Notes: generated by a model from the sequence alone, not told the origin. A DNA stretch of 64,000 nucleotides from Porpolomopsis calyptriformis (GCA_951640195.1 OX621174.1:620001-684000), one strand, 5' to 3'. Positions 21,352 to 33,255 are shown, numbered from the stretch's first letter. Made by a program: numbers and translations.

Positions 21352-24300
21352 TTAAGTCGCTGTTTGAATTGATCATTCGTATTCTAGAATTTGTTCTTTC
21401 ACATGGAGGAGGTTCTTCTTCGGTTCCCAAGTTGCTTCTTCAATGGGATAGCCAACCTATTTGACTAAATACATATGACGTCGGGTAGACCTGTGATGTT
21501 GGAGAATCTGTTCGACCTCGTATTCTTCTTTCTCCTGAATGATATCCGGGGGTGGACGGAGATTATCGTCCACTTCTTCTGGATGGAGATCGGAGTTAAT
21601 GTTAGCGGGTCTCAGGAGTGATACATGAAAGACGTCATATATTTTCCATGATAAGGGAAGGGCCAGGTGATAAGAGACTTTTCCAATTCTTTCTAGAATT
21701 TTGAATAGTCCAGTGCGTTGGACATTGAGTTTGAGGGTTGGATGACCTGTTTTTAAGTTATGGGTATCAAGATAAACAAATTGACCTATTTGGAGTTGGG
21801 TATCTTTCCATTTGCGATCTGCGAAGTGCTTCATGGTTTCTACCATGGCTTCTAGGGCTTTTGCGGCTTCTTCACAGGCTTCTGTGAGATGATCGTGGAA
21901 GGCATCTGCTGCGGGATTGGAAGTAGAAGTTGCAGGAATGGATGGGACGAAGGGATGTTAGCCAGTGTCAAGGTAAAAGGGAGTATGCTTCGTCAAGTGT
22001 TATTAGTTGTTATACACAAATTCAGCTGGGGATAGCCAGTTGGACCAATCGTCTTGCATAAAGTTGGTATATAAACGAAGGTATTGCTCGAGTTCTTGAT
22101 TGGTGTGTTCTGTTTGACCATCGGTTTGGGGGTGATAAGTGGTAGATAAACCGGAGATGATTCCCAAATGAGTGTTGAGAGCTTTCATGAATTTAGAGGC
22201 GAATTGGGTTCCTCGATTGGTTATGATCTTCTTTGGCTAGCTGTAGTGTTTCCATATGTTGTCTCTAAAGAGTTTTGTGACTCCTTCTACTGAAATGTTT
22301 GAAGTCGTTGGAATAAAGTGAGCGCATTTGGTAAAGCGATTGACAATGACTAGAACAGCATCGTAGCCAGATGATTGGGGGAGTTCCATGATTAGATCGG
22401 CAGTGATTTCTTCCCAAGGTCGAGACGAAGGGGGAATGGGTTCTAGAAGACCTGCAGGCTTTGAGGGGTAAAGCTTGACTTGTTGGCAGGTCGGGCAGGA
22501 TAATACGAATACATGGATATCAGGGGCAGCACTACTCCAGGTGTAGTTCCGCAACACAAGTTCACGTGTCTTCTCAATTCCGGGATGGCCTCCATGGGGT
22601 AGGGAGTGGGTCAATCGAATTATCTCTGTGCATAGTAATACGTCCGCTGGCACAACAATACGATCTCCTGCATCTCTCACAATTCTATCAGTGAAGGAGT
22701 AGCCAGAAGAGGAATCAGATAATTTGATGCAAATGTCCTCTGGGATTTGATTGAGGTCAGGGAAATGAAGTCTTGACATGAAAGAGGGTTCGGACATGGA
22801 AATAATGGCATTGATGAAACGTTCGGGGGGAAGGAGGGCTTAACCTTCTAGTTCTTCTTTATCTGTACGACAATGATCAGGTCAGCGAGAGAGTCCATTG
22901 GCCTTGTTTTTGACTCCAGGGGAGTACTCAATTTTGAAGTTGAATCTGCCTAAGAATTCTATCCATTGTGCTTGTCGTCTGGAGAGGGATCTGTTCTGCA
23001 TGAAATATTTGAGCACTAAATTGTCCGTTTTTATTAACACAGTATCCCTTGCACCCTCTAAAAGATAGCGCCAATATTTGAGGGAAGTGACGATTGCAAG
23101 CATTTCCAGATCATGGGTAGGATAGTTACACTTGGCAGGGAGTAAGGACTTCAAGAAAAAGCTGACAGGGTGCCAACCATTGTTGTGTTTCTGAGACAAG
23201 ACCGCGCCAATACCGAAATCAGAGGCATTGGTCTCTAAGAGATAAGGAAGGTCTGGCCAGGGGGTGAGGAGGACAGGGGCTGTGGTGATGAGGTGTTTGA
23301 GTTGTTCAAAGGCTTTTTGACATAAGGGAGACCAATCCCAAGGTTGGTCTTTCCGCAAAAGGCTACAGAGAGGACGAACCACTGAGGAGAAACTTTTGAT
23401 GTAGCGGCGCCAAAAGTTGGTAGTGCCAAGGAATGATTGGAGATCTCGCAACTTCTGGGGTGTTGGCCAATTGACGATGGCGTCCACCTTCTTTGGGTTG
23501 ATAGCAAGTTGACCTTTGCTGATAATTGTTCCAAGGTAGGTAACAGAGGCTTTCTCCATTTGACATTTGACAGGTTTGGCAGACAATTGATTCTTCTCCA
23601 TGAGTTTGAGGGTTTCGTCAGTCCAGTGGCGAATTTCTTTGGGGGTGTCACCCATGATAAGAATGTCGTCAATATAGATGTGAACACAGCCGGAGTCCAA
23701 AACGGGTTTGAAAAGAATGTCTATCATCCATTGAAAGGATGCTGGGGAATTCCGTAGTCCAAAGAACATAATGGTTGGCTTGAAGAGTCCTTGATTGGTG
23801 ATGAAAGCCGCTTTCCATTCATCGCCTTCCTTGAGTCGTACATTGTTAAATCCCTATCGAATATTGATAACAGTGAAAAGAGAAGCAGTAGCAAGCTTCG
23901 GTACTTGGAGGATTTCCAACAAAAGGGGAAGGGGATAGCGATCAGGGATGGTTCTGGAATTGATATAGCAATAGTCCTGAATGGGATGTAGACTAGCACT
24001 GAGACCTTTGGCATTGATCTCTTCAGCCTTTTTCGCAAAGAAGAAAGGAGTAGCTTGAGGTGATTTTGATAGATGTATCCGACCTGTTTGGAGATTTTCA
24101 TCAATAAACTTGTTGAGTTCCACCTGTTCATAGGGAGAAAGGGGATAGAGTTTTCCGACTTGAAATTTGGTGTTTGGGTAGAGGTTGATCGCATGATCAA
24201 AAGGACGTCGAGGAGGAAGTTTGTCGAATTCTGCGGTATGAAAAACACACCAGAAATTGTGGTAATGACTGGGGATGAAGGATTTGATATCCTCCTTGAT

Positions 24301-24911
24301 GGAAACTGGTTGGGAGTGGTCAACTCCAACCAAGCGAATAAAGGAGTCATGTTTCAGACTTGAATCAAAGACGTAGAGTTCTTCCTGTGGGGGCAACACT
24401 CCGACTTGCATACTACTGAACAGCGTGTTACCAGACATGAAGGAAAAGGTGCCTTTTGTCCAATTGATAGTGGGGTTGTGTCGCAAGAGCCATGGGAAGC
24501 TGAGGATGACCTGTTGTTTTCTTCCTAAGTTGGTAACCTCCAACCGGATTCGTTCTCGAAAAGATAAATCTGGTGCCTCGATAAACAGGTCTGTATCGTG
24601 TGTGATGGGACCTCCTCAGTTCTTGGAACCATCAGCATTTCATACTGGTATAACCTCATCTAATGGATAGGTCGATATCTCCATTTGACGAATGAATGCT
24701 TCGTCAATAAAATTCCCTGAGGCGCCAGAGTCAATGAGTGCTATGATAGCAACTCATTGAAGATTGTCGGCACTCGTAATCCAAAGACAAAATTTGAGAG
24801 CGCCTTTGCCCTGTTCAAGTGTGCTAAGAAAATGAAATTGTTTCATAGATGGTGGTACACATACATGGGACACAGCCAAAGTGCTTGGGCTTTCAGCACT
24901 TGGCCGGACTA
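21352..24911 (-). pseudogene. E Pol: protease, RT, RNase H, integrase, chromodomain
   Basis: About 1186 codons in a single frame, -1 relative to gag. Order: protease IDSGASGNFI; RT with LFKPTIMFFGLRNSPASF and catalytic HIYIDDILIMGD; connection SFLGTTNFWRRYI; RNase H with LLETNASDFGIGAV (the first catalytic Asp lies in DASD of relatives and is Asn here) and YPTHDLEMLAI; integrase zinc finger HPGIEKTRELVLRNY with CPTCQQ; core with ADLIMELP, TNRGTQFASKF (normally TDRG) and YHPQTDGQTE; chromodomain VEQILQHHRSTRRHMYLV to EEATWEPK. Stops are CGA or TGG derived; no indel was seen. Confidence 0.85.
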
Positions 24912-24915
24912 AAAA
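24909..24915 (-). other. Gag-pol -1 frameshift site, E
   Basis: Minus strand AAG GAT TTT TAG: gag ends at TAG (24911-24909) immediately after a T run. Slipping back one base gives GGA TTT TTA GTC, the pol frame (GFLVRPSAES). The E2 site is identical. Confidence 0.65.
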
Positions 24916-26348
24916 TCCTTTTGCTCTTTTAACGCTCAAGCTAGCGCAGCCCATCTCTCCTTGTCCCAATTCGCAATTCCCATATCCTTCAAGTCATCTT
25001 TTGCCGTTCTTTTCTCTTTCTCATCGTCCTCTGGTACTTCCTCAATCTGTGCTTCTGATTCTTCTGTATTAACCTGATTAATCATTCAGACATTTCGTCC
25101 TTTGCCTCGACCGCGATTTCCTCCTTTTCCTCAAGTAGAAGTTGAGGTCTCTTGATGTGCCAGAACGTCTTCAGCATGTGGGCTTCAACATTCATTGGCA
25201 TAGTGTCCTTTTTTGCCACAGTTGTAGCAAGTAATGGAGGAGTTGTCTCATTTCGCTGTCTTGAGAGAGGCTTCTCTCGATTCTTGTTTGATCGGGGATG
25301 AAGTAGTGGTAGTGGAGTGGGAAGGGTTTCCTCAGGGATTCGACCTGGCTTCAGACTTCTTTCCTTTCTGATCTCGACTTGACCACAATGCTTGTTCGGC
25401 TCGTTGTTCCTGGTACTGTTCTTCGAACTGGGCCGCTTTCGACATCCAGTCTAACAAAGTTGATAGCATATTGTCCATTGAATAAATCTGCATTTGGATT
25501 GGCTGGGGGAGTCCAGCTTTGTAAAACCGAAGTAGGGCAGCCTCGTTGTACTCAGTTCTAGTTGCGTGTTGCATGAACTGAAGGTTGTAGTCCTCGATCA
25601 TTCCTGTCATCTTTACTTTCTCTAGCTCGATCCGCGCCTTCGCTGCTGGGTTGATCCTTCCGAAAGCTTCTCGAAATTCATCCAAAAATGTTGCGTAATT
25701 CCACACGTAGTTCCTTGTTCCTTCAATCGTCTCCATAAACAGTCGTCCCCAAGCCTGTGGGTTGCCATCACCAAGGTAAGAGAGCACATAGATGACTTTC
25801 TGTTTGTCATCGTAGTTTCTGATTGCAAAGTTGAGGCGATATTGGTGAATGAAGTCCTTGAGCTTCTCAGGGGTGCCATCATACTCAGTTGGATTGGCGA
25901 TTTTGATTTTAGTGGGGGCTAGAGTTATGGGGGGAATAGTTGTCTGAGTAGGCGGTTGAAGTTGAGTGGGAAAAGTCGGTTGGAAAGGGGGTTGGACAGA
26001 TTGGGTTCTTCTTGGGGCATAAATGAAAGGATTCCCAGGAGAAAGTCCAGGTCCTCAAAGTATAGATTGTCATCGTGTGGGAGGAGGGGTGGTTGGTTCT
26101 GATTCTTCTCATCGACTTTCTTTGAGAGCTTTCAGCTCCTTTCGAAGTTCATCATTGACATCGACTTTGTTGTAGTACCAGCCACGGAAATGGTCGATTT
26201 GTGCTCTTAGATCTCTGAGCTCTTGTTCCATGTTGAATGGGATGACATCTCCTTCCTCTTCTTCCTGGATGGTGGGGGGAATGTTGCTGGGTCCAGGTGC
26301 GGGAACAGTTTGATCGGCCTCATACTCTTGTTGAGACGTTTGAGACAT
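24909..26348 (-). pseudogene. E Gag with CCHC knuckle
   Basis: The frame reads through a Pro/Ser-rich N-terminus, a short coiled coil (MEQELRDLRAQIDHFRGWYY), the Gag core (KIANPTEYDGTPEKLKDFIH, VIYVLSYLGDGNPQAWG, KVKMTGMIEDYNLQFM) and the knuckle CYNCGKKGHYANEC, then basic GRGKGR. I chose the first in-frame ATG (MSQTSQQ), but collinear coding-like sequence extends upstream to the LTR, so the true start may be earlier. In-frame stops are mostly TGA for CGA. It forms the particle and packages element RNA. Confidence 0.75.
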
Positions 26349-26511
26349 TGAGGTTAATGATGATGATGAGGGGGAAAGAGGGATGATGGATTGTGTGGGG
26401 GTTTGGAATACTATGGGTTGAAAGGGAGTATCTGAATCAGCAGATGAAAAGATTGACCGTGTCAAGTCTTTGGTGGGATCCAGAGTGAGAGTGATTTGTT
26501 GCGCAAGAAGG

Positions 26512-26523
26512 AAGTTCGATTCT
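26512..26523 (-). promoter_or_regulatory. E primer-binding site (self-priming type)
   Basis: Minus strand after the LTR: AGAATCGAACTT. GAATCGAACTT is the exact complement of AAGTTCGATTC in the E-family LTR (intact in E2 at 54660-54670). Confidence 0.65.
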
Positions 26524-26934
26524 TGTTATGTTTTGGTAGTTGAAGGTTTTACTTCTCACATTGGAGGGGCTGATAAGGAATATGAATTCGACTAAAGAGT
26601 GGGGGAGCTAACTAGGAATCCAACTTAACCTACTGACTAGAGGTCAGGCTTTATATACTAACTACCTGAGTCGGCATGAGTCAGTCGTATGGACGATTAC
26701 AAAGTGGAAAGTGGAATGTGACTAGTGAAGAGTCACGAAAAGAATAATGGAAAGCGGAATGTGACTAGTGAAGATTCACAAAAAGAATAACGGAAACGGA
26801 ATGTGACTTGTGAAGAGTCGGAAGGAAGGTACATGTGACTAGTCTCTATATATGAAGCGGTAAAGCGGAAGGGTAAACAGAAGTGAGACTAATCAAGTAT
26901 GACTAAAAGAAAAAAGAAAAAAGTATCTATGACA
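26524..26934 (-). repeat. E 5' LTR with an extra tandem unit
   Basis: At 411 bp it is about 43 bp longer than the 3' LTR because the unit GAATGTGACTAGTGAAGA is present three times (about 26705-26825) instead of two. Followed by the target duplication TTGCC. Confidence 0.85.
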
Positions 26935-26955
26935 TTGCCCTTAAGAGGGAGATCC

Positions 26956-27179
26956 TGTTACATCCCAGTTCCAACAACTCTGATAACTCTGAACACTCCA
27001 GACTTTGACATGACTCTTACTTATGACACACTCTATCATCATTATATCTCAGATATAATTATCTAGTAGGTATATAAGTACTGCATTTTTTCCTGTATCT
27101 GTAGATAGAATATTAACTAAGTCCCAACATTTATCCAACTCTGATCTCCAAATTCAACTCTGAAACTTTGGACCTAACA
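26956..27179 (+). repeat. G' 3' LTR
   Basis: Reverse complement of the G LTR: starts TGTTACATCCCAGTTCC and ends GGACCTAACA. At 224 bp it is shorter than the 257-bp LTRs of G. Preceded by the purine tract TTAAGAGGGAGATCC. Confidence 0.75.
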
Positions 27180-27430
27180 GTAGGTAAGTAAGTCAGCAAG
27201 TCAGTTAGTAAAGAAGTACCTAGAAAGTAACTAGGTGAAGAAGTAAGTAAGTAAAGCTAGTAAGTGAGTAAGTAACTTATAATAACAAGTGAGGGAGTAA
27301 CTAATAATAAGAAATTAAGGGTGTAAGTAAAGAAGTAAAGAAGTAAGTAAAGTAACTAAGTGAATAAGGAAGTAACTAACTAAGTGAAGTGAGTGAGTAA
27401 GTGGGGAAGAAGAAGAAGAAGAAGAAGAAA
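27180..27430 (+). repeat. Degenerate AAGT/GTAA microsatellite and AAG run
   Basis: Immediately after the G' LTR comes about 220 bp built of GTAAGTAA/AAGT/GAAGTAA variants, ending in a clean AAG run at about 27405-27428. From there to 27734 I see no gene. Confidence 0.6.
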
Positions 27431-27734
27431 GTAAGTGAAGGAGGGGAGTAAAGGAAGGGAATAGAATAAAGGAAGAGAGAGGAGATGTAAGATGTGAGAT
27501 TGAGATAAAATACTATACTTTCCAGTGTACAACCCTCTGTAGTGAAGATTACTAGAGTGTGTGGATAGGTGGAGGTAGTTGGGAAAGAGGAAGTAGCTTA
27601 ACATCTACAAATAAACAAGATTAGCTTTACTTGGGCTAATAGAGATAGATAGGCATCTAGGCAATAGTAGGTAGTATTCTATCTCCTTCTTCTCATTTTG
27701 TCTTTAAAGGATGATTATTGTATTGTCTACAGAT

Positions 27735-28460
27735 AGTTGATTTCAACCCAGAGGATAGCAAGATTCTATAGAAAGTTCAGAATAGAATCACAAGCTAGGC
27801 TACAGAGGTGCCTAGGCTGCAGTACTCATAGTATAGACTGATGGACAAGTACTTGAACCTGAAGTTCCTAGATAAGATAGTAAAGCCCCAGGGGCTAATT
27901 CAGTGGATAATATTGGAAGAGGAGGTAGTGATGGTAGTGAAGATGGAGGGCTTGGTATAGGAGGATGGGCTATTGGATGTTGGTAATATGAGTATAATAA
28001 GTATTAATTGGTAGGATGTGATGATCTCCTCTGCATAGAGCAATACTAGTTTGTACCAGTCTGAAGTTGTAGCTAATTTGTTTGTTCTGATTTGGTCAAA
28101 AATGCATCCAAAATCTCTGGTGTCAAGCTCACTGCTCCTTAGTATTGATAGTAAAGCTTAACACCAGGTGTGGTTCTTAAGGTAGTAGCTTCTAGCCTTG
28201 ATATTAATTTAATAGGTATATTGGCTTAGAAGATGTGGATGGCTCTGATTAAAGAGCTCTGCAGGATAATATGTCTTGAAACAGAAGCAAAAATAGTACC
28301 CAGATTTTATCATGATAAGCTATTATAATAATAAGGAGAAATACAACAAGGTTCAGCTGATTGATAAAATTGGCTTGGTTTATAAGCTAGAGGGAGGATC
28401 ATTGGAGAAGGTGAAAGATGAAATCCAAAAGCAATTACATAAAACCTTCAAAGTAGTGTA
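27735..28460 (+). pseudogene. Unrecognised decayed coding region, split by a solo LTR
   Basis: The plus-strand frame 27735-27985 reads as protein-like (DFNPEDSKIL, KYLNLKFLDKIVKPQG) with only TAG stops. After the solo LTR at 28009-28203, frames such as YNKVQLIDKIGLVYKLEGG continue with frameshifts. I do not recognise the protein. It could be an old element or a dead host gene. Coding status is inferred from composition only. Confidence 0.25.
28009..28203 (+). repeat. Solo LTR of copia family A
   Basis: A 195-bp sequence starting TGGTAGGATGTGATG and ending CCTTGATA, matching the reverse complement of 1386-1643 apart from one internal duplicated segment. Flanked by TTAAT at 28004-28008 and 28204-28208. 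Confidence 0.75.
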
Positions 28461-29840
28461 GTTTATATAATAGGATGTTTATAAAGGAGATTAACAAGGT
28501 AGCAATAATGTGTAAGGAGGATGGGGAAGAGAATAAGGATAAGGATTAGGTAGTAGTATGTATGTGGATATAATGCATTTGTGTGATAATGTAAATGTAG
28601 GATGTGGGATTGGAATTGGGATATAGGTAGTGTGAGACAATAAATAGGTGAAGGGGTTAAGCCAAATAAATTATCAGGTTACTAGGAGGGTAGAGTAACT
28701 TTAGGTGGAAACTGCTACTTATGGGGTATGCAATTGGATAGCTTACTCTACTAATTGCTATGTAGATAAGGATGTGATTTGGAAGATATATGTATCCCCC
28801 TCCATCCTAACCTCAGCTCTAGATCTTGGGTTGTACTAGATAGAGTGATACCAAATTTAAATTTGATAGGGAGGATTGGCCATTATTGTACTGCTCATTT
28901 CATCTCATTCCCATTCATTATAGATGTTAGGGGTAGGTTCTTAATTTGCAAAATATATATATTCCCTCTCCCCCCTAGTAAGATCTTGGCTTATACTAGA
29001 TAAATTTGGTCCTAAATTGATAGGGAGTGTTAGCTGTGATATAAAGCTTAATACATTCATTAGAGGTATTGGGAATAAGTGATTGATTTACAAAATGTAT
29101 ATGGCTCCACTCCTCTTAGTTCTAGTTTGAGATCTCAACTTACACTAGCTAGTGGATTGCTTGAAGTGAGTTGCCTGGCAGACAAAACATGACTTGGCAA
29201 GCTTGCTGTTTTACTTGTTCTTTAAAAGGTCCTTGAGCACAGTGACTGGGAGTGTCTGATCCTCATCTGGCAAGAGAAAATGGTTGGGGCATACTGGATT
29301 GTCAGCTATGAAAAGCTTTGAGAATGTAGAACAGACTGTGGAAAGAATCAACTGGGGAGACATTATAATGATGAGGAACACAAGCAAAACAGGCTAGGTG
29401 GGTGAGGTTTCCGTAAGCCTCAAGGCAGACACAAGGTCAAGCCTAATGAGATTTGCTCTGAATTTGATTAGGAGTATTAGCTATAATTGTTAGACATATT
29501 TTTCAAATACATTAGGGTCAGCCCTAGTAATAGCTAGAAATTATAGATAGAAAGTATACTATTTGAGTAAACTCACATGGTACACATACTAAATAATTAT
29601 AAGGTATTCATTTTGGAAGGAGGTTTATACTTAACTTGTACTAGAGCTTTGAATTGGTGGCAAGTTGAGATTAACCAGTAGGTAGGTTATATAATTTAAC
29701 ACTAGGTGTGCAACAATAAAAATAATAAATAGCATACACCATGCAAGTAAACTTAGATTGCACATGTTATTGTAATTAATAAATTGGTACCTTCTAGGTT
29801 ACACAGTGCACTTTATATGATAATGATTAATAAATTGAAT
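28461..29840. other. AT-rich relic DNA, nothing identified
   Basis: No long frame, LTR or RNA gene is apparent. Around 28790-29130 short related segments recur (AGTTCTAGTTTGAGATCTCAACTTACACTAG and variants such as CTCTAGATCTTGGGTTGTACTAG), suggesting an old local duplication. Confidence 0.3.
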
Positions 29841-29850
29841 AAGATTGTAT

Positions 29851-30060
29851 GCACTATCTAAGTGTGTTTAGATAGTGTATGAAGTCTATATCAATAATAC
29901 AAATTGCATGTGCCATCCAAATACACTAGGATAGCATATATAATCTTATTTATATACAAAATTCTATATGTACTATCTAAGTATATTTGGTTGGCACATA
30001 TAATCTTATCTGCATACAGACTTCCATTTGCACTATCTGAGTACATTGGATAGTGCATGC
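29851..30060 (+). repeat. Four-copy 60-bp tandem repeat, each unit with a hairpin
   Basis: Units start near 29851, 29911, 29971 and 30030. Each carries an imperfect inverted repeat. The first is CACTATCTAA with TTTAGATAGTG; the fourth is GCACTATC with GATAGTGC, an 8-bp perfect stem; the middle two are mutated. Flanking AATCTTAT and ATACA segments also repeat. Related but weaker units may lie at 29550 and 29735. No coding potential. Confidence 0.65.
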
Positions 30061-30089
30061 AATTTGTATTATTCAAGCAATAAATAATA

Positions 30090-31116
30090 GAGTAAGAATA
30101 ATAACAAGTTTACTCACACAAGGAAGATATTAGGAACCTATTATTATCAAATGACTCAAATGCTAGCACAAAATTAATTCAAAATTCTTTGGAGGATCAC
30201 TAGGGCATCCCAATACAATCACTTTAAGCTATAAATTAAAAAGATTGGTAGTCCCATTCTTGAGATCTATCCAAAATACTACATTTATACTATTATACAG
30301 CTTAGCTATTGTATTTCACCCTAAAAATCACAATTTTATACCTATTTGATAGGGATAGTGAACTAATAGTGAGCACACCTAAAATCCTGACCTTTAGAGT
30401 ATTTGGTATATTGTGGTGGAAGATAGTAAGGTTTTAGGAGGAGGTATAAGTATAAGTTGCTGTAGACTGCTTTAAAAATTAGGGTTTTATATTCAATCAA
30501 TAGTGCTAGTATCACAGAGATAGGGAATATAAAAATCCTGATGTATAGACTATTTGGGGTACCACAATCAGCTAATTATAAGTTACTGAGACACCATAGG
30601 CACTAACAATTTTTTCACAGAGTAAACCTTTATCATATCTGTTATAACTAGGCTTATCCTTTTTATCTAGAGTACTAGCCACTTCTAAAAAGGAGTACAA
30701 GTACTCACCTGAGAGCCCAGGGTTAGGAAAAGGTGTAATAAGTATAGGCCTGGACCCCCTTAGTAGTGAGTCCCTTCTTCCCTTAACTGCTTACCTTCCT
30801 TGATAGCCCACCAGGTATTGCTATAGCTATTTCAAAGGTAGGAGGAATTACCAAGGGAATTCAGGCAATTTCTGAGGCAACAAAGTATTTCTTAGCCCAA
30901 TTACAAGATGCTCAGAATTATATGCTACTTGTTGCATGGGAGTTCCACATGGAATCTATTAGGCTTGATAGCTAGCTCACAATGGTCCAGGGTATACTTG
31001 CCTAGGGAAATTCATAAGCCCTAGTGAAAAGTGATTATAGGTTCAATGTGAACTACAGATAGCTAAGAATAGCTGCAAACTCTTAGAGAATAGCAGATAC
31101 CTAGTCTTCCTACTTG
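30090..31116. other. AT-rich relic DNA, nothing identified
   Basis: I see no gene or repeat boundary in this kilobase. Confidence 0.3.
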
Positions 31117-31118
31117 TA

Positions 31119-32359
31119 TAGATGCCTACCAAAAGTTTTGTCCATGTGAACTTTGTATTACATGTGCTTCCACTGAAATCACTTCACTGCACTCAAACTA
31201 CCTCTCTACCTTTATTCTAATAACAAGTGGACCCTCCTTTTACCTCTAGCAAAGCCTGTACATGATTTGGCATGCTTTCTATTAGTGAGTTGATGACATC
31301 AATATCAATCTTTTCCCCCTCATCTGATAAGGCCTCCCACAACTTTTCGGCACTCTTAGGCTTTTTGGGCCTCTTGTTAATCCCAACCTTAAGTAGTTTC
31401 CATATGTGCTCGATTGGATTTATATTGGGGGGCTATACTGGGTGAAAGATATTCTCCATGGAGTATGAATTCTGAAACCTTCTAGTAGTGAGTGATCGAT
31501 GAACTGATGCCCTGTCCTCCATCACTTTCTTTATACCATGCTCCTTGTAAATTTTGGAATAAAAGTCCCACAATGGGCCTGCAAGTACCAGTTCAACATA
31601 GTCAGAAGCTTTTCGGTAGTCCTTTGGCAAAAGAATGAGTGGGCCCTTCCTGTTATAAGTAATACATCCCTACACTATAACACTTGACTGGCCAGACTTG
31701 AAGGTCAGAACCAGGCACTTTTCATCATAAGCCTCCCCAGGATACCTCTAGATATAACAAACATGTGAATTCTTCCCCAACTCAACAGAACTTTCATTAG
31801 TCCATATGATCTTTGTCCACTCCTCAGCACCCCACAACTTTGCACCTTCAGCCCAAGCTAACTGCTAGCTCCGATGTTCTGGTTTGAGGAAGTGCTTTGC
31901 CCAAGTAATATGAGAGGAGATTCCGATATCTTTGAGAGTCCTCTGCACAGTTGTTACTGATACCAAGGCTAAGGACATTGAATTGACATGATTAGTCAAA
32001 TCAACTAGGGTTAAGCCCTGATTTCCCTCAACTATCCTGGATAAGTAACAGAATGTCCTCTCATCCACCTTCTTAGGCTGTCCTGATTGAGGAAGGTCAT
32101 TGTTGTGACCATGCATACAGTAGTTATCAATGATATAGCAGATAGTGCGATCTGAGCAATAAAATGTTAATGCAATCATGTGGATAGGGATACACTGCTG
32201 GCGCATTTGGAACATGGCCTCTCATGCCTCAGGTGTGGTATTTTGACCTCCAAAAACTTTGGGCATGGTTGATTGGAATGAAAATAAGATATATCTTAAA
32301 CAAAGTAATTAATGTGTCTAGGTATCATGTGATCAGACAAAACTTTTGGCAGGTATCTG
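31119..32359 (-). mobile_element. Complete Tc1-like DNA transposon (1241 bp)
   Basis: Terminal inverted repeats of about 24 bp, YAGATRCCTRCCAAAAGTTT then TGTC, lie at 31119-31142 and, inverted, 32336-32359. Each is flanked by a TA dinucleotide (31117-31118 and 32360-32361), the Tc1/mariner target duplication. A single minus-strand transposase reading frame fills most of the interior. The arms differ only by transitions. Confidence 0.85.
31217..32215 (-). pseudogene. Tc1-family DD34E transposase with four in-frame stops
   Basis: A 332-codon frame with no indel. The N-terminal paired-like helix-turn-helix region includes QSGQPKKVDERT and LTNHVNSMSLALVSVTTVQRTL, the GRP-like linker between HTH motifs. 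The catalytic region has WTNESSVELG (first Asp now Asn), MEDRASVHRS (second Asp kept) and NINPIEHIWKLLK (Glu kept). The spacing from the second Asp to the Glu is 34 residues, counting one stop where Trp is expected. It would have cut and pasted the element, but four nonsense codons and the lost catalytic Asp inactivate it. Confidence 0.85.
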
Positions 32360-32361
32360 TA

Positions 32362-33250
32362 CCACCCCCACTATATTATTACAATCTAACCTATATACTG
32401 TTAGGTAAAATATAAATACTTTATTTCTAGAACTACTAGAGTTATATGTTAATCAAGTAAGTCCTAGTTGTTCAGGGGAAATGTGGATTGATTGATAATG
32501 ATCACTTCCTCTTTTGATAGGGCTTCAGTAATCCTTAGCTAGGATGTACAGATAAACAGGGTATCCAAACTCAATGAATAGTATTAACTAGGAGAGTAGG
32601 AATTATTAATAAGTCAACAGCTGACTTAGAAGAATATGTATCATAGTAGGGTCTCTCCAATAAGGACTGAGACTCTGAGAATGTAATGAATAAGAGCTGA
32701 GGTAAGATAAGATAGTCCCCAGTAGCTATCTTCAACTTATAGAAACACATCAAGGGCTTAGCAGATTCCAATAATTAACAAGCTGAAGCCCATATCCTTG
32801 GATCTGCTAGCTTCATGTCTAATATACTTGATAAGTCTAATCACCACCAATAATATAAGAATAGACCTATAAAAAGCTCTTACTCAGATTGTGGTAGATT
32901 CAATTAAATAGTATTTTCCACTGGTAAATGAGAATGAGGGCTGTCACTGGATCTAATGAAATCTGATCTGTTATTACTAGCTGGTAATAATAATTAGCTT
33001 GTTGAGCTTCTAAAAGTTTAGTATTTAACCTAACACTTTAAATAATAGGTTTATTCACTAGTATCTGTTTTCAAATTGCAAGTTATTCTTTCTAATATCC
33101 ATGGAAGGCTCAGAAGAAGAGCTGTGATCACTAAGCCTAACTAGTATTAATATGCAAGTATCTTATGATTTCTCTTAAAATACATACCATGCTTTTGCCA
33201 CCTGGAAAATAAATAAATGTAAGTTATTATTATCATAGGTTAATTTAGAC
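32362..33250. other. AT-rich relic DNA, nothing identified
   Basis: No supported gene. The short frames here lack recognisable motifs. It continues beyond element D at 40073 (the ATATA duplication flanks D). Confidence 0.3.
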
Positions 33251-33255
33251 ATATA

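Larger units (their letters stand above)
20202..26934 (-). mobile_element. E: full-length chromodomain Ty3/gypsy element (minus strand)
   Basis: LTRs of 368 bp (20202-20569) and 411 bp (26524-26934) are flanked by the perfect duplication TTGCC (20197-20201 and 26935-26939). On the minus strand: Gag, -1 frameshift site, Pol (protease, RT, RNase H, integrase, chromodomain), then ORF3. Gag and pol each stay in one frame through their length with only nonsense substitutions. It is inserted in G'. E2 (54395-59179) is a second copy. Confidence 0.88.
18982..27179 (+). mobile_element. G': 5'-truncated G-family element, split by E
   Basis: Plus-orientated remnant containing the last codons of pol (about 19040-19250), the antisense spliced gene (19274-20048, minus), a purine tract TTAAGAGGGAGATCC and a 3' LTR (26956-27179). 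Element E is inserted between the antisense gene and the LTR. All parts align with G (41070-47517) in the reverse orientation. The 5' end is lost near 18982-19040, so no target duplication can be read. Confidence 0.75.

Noticed and set aside
23235..24350. Additional long minus-strand frames overlapping E pol
   Set aside because: They overlap RT/RNase H in other frames and contain no motifs; the pol frame explains the region.
27180..27430. The AAGT-rich tract as a CRISPR or telomere-like array
   Set aside because: Units are irregular 4-8 bp microsatellite variants without spacers and no telomeric consensus.
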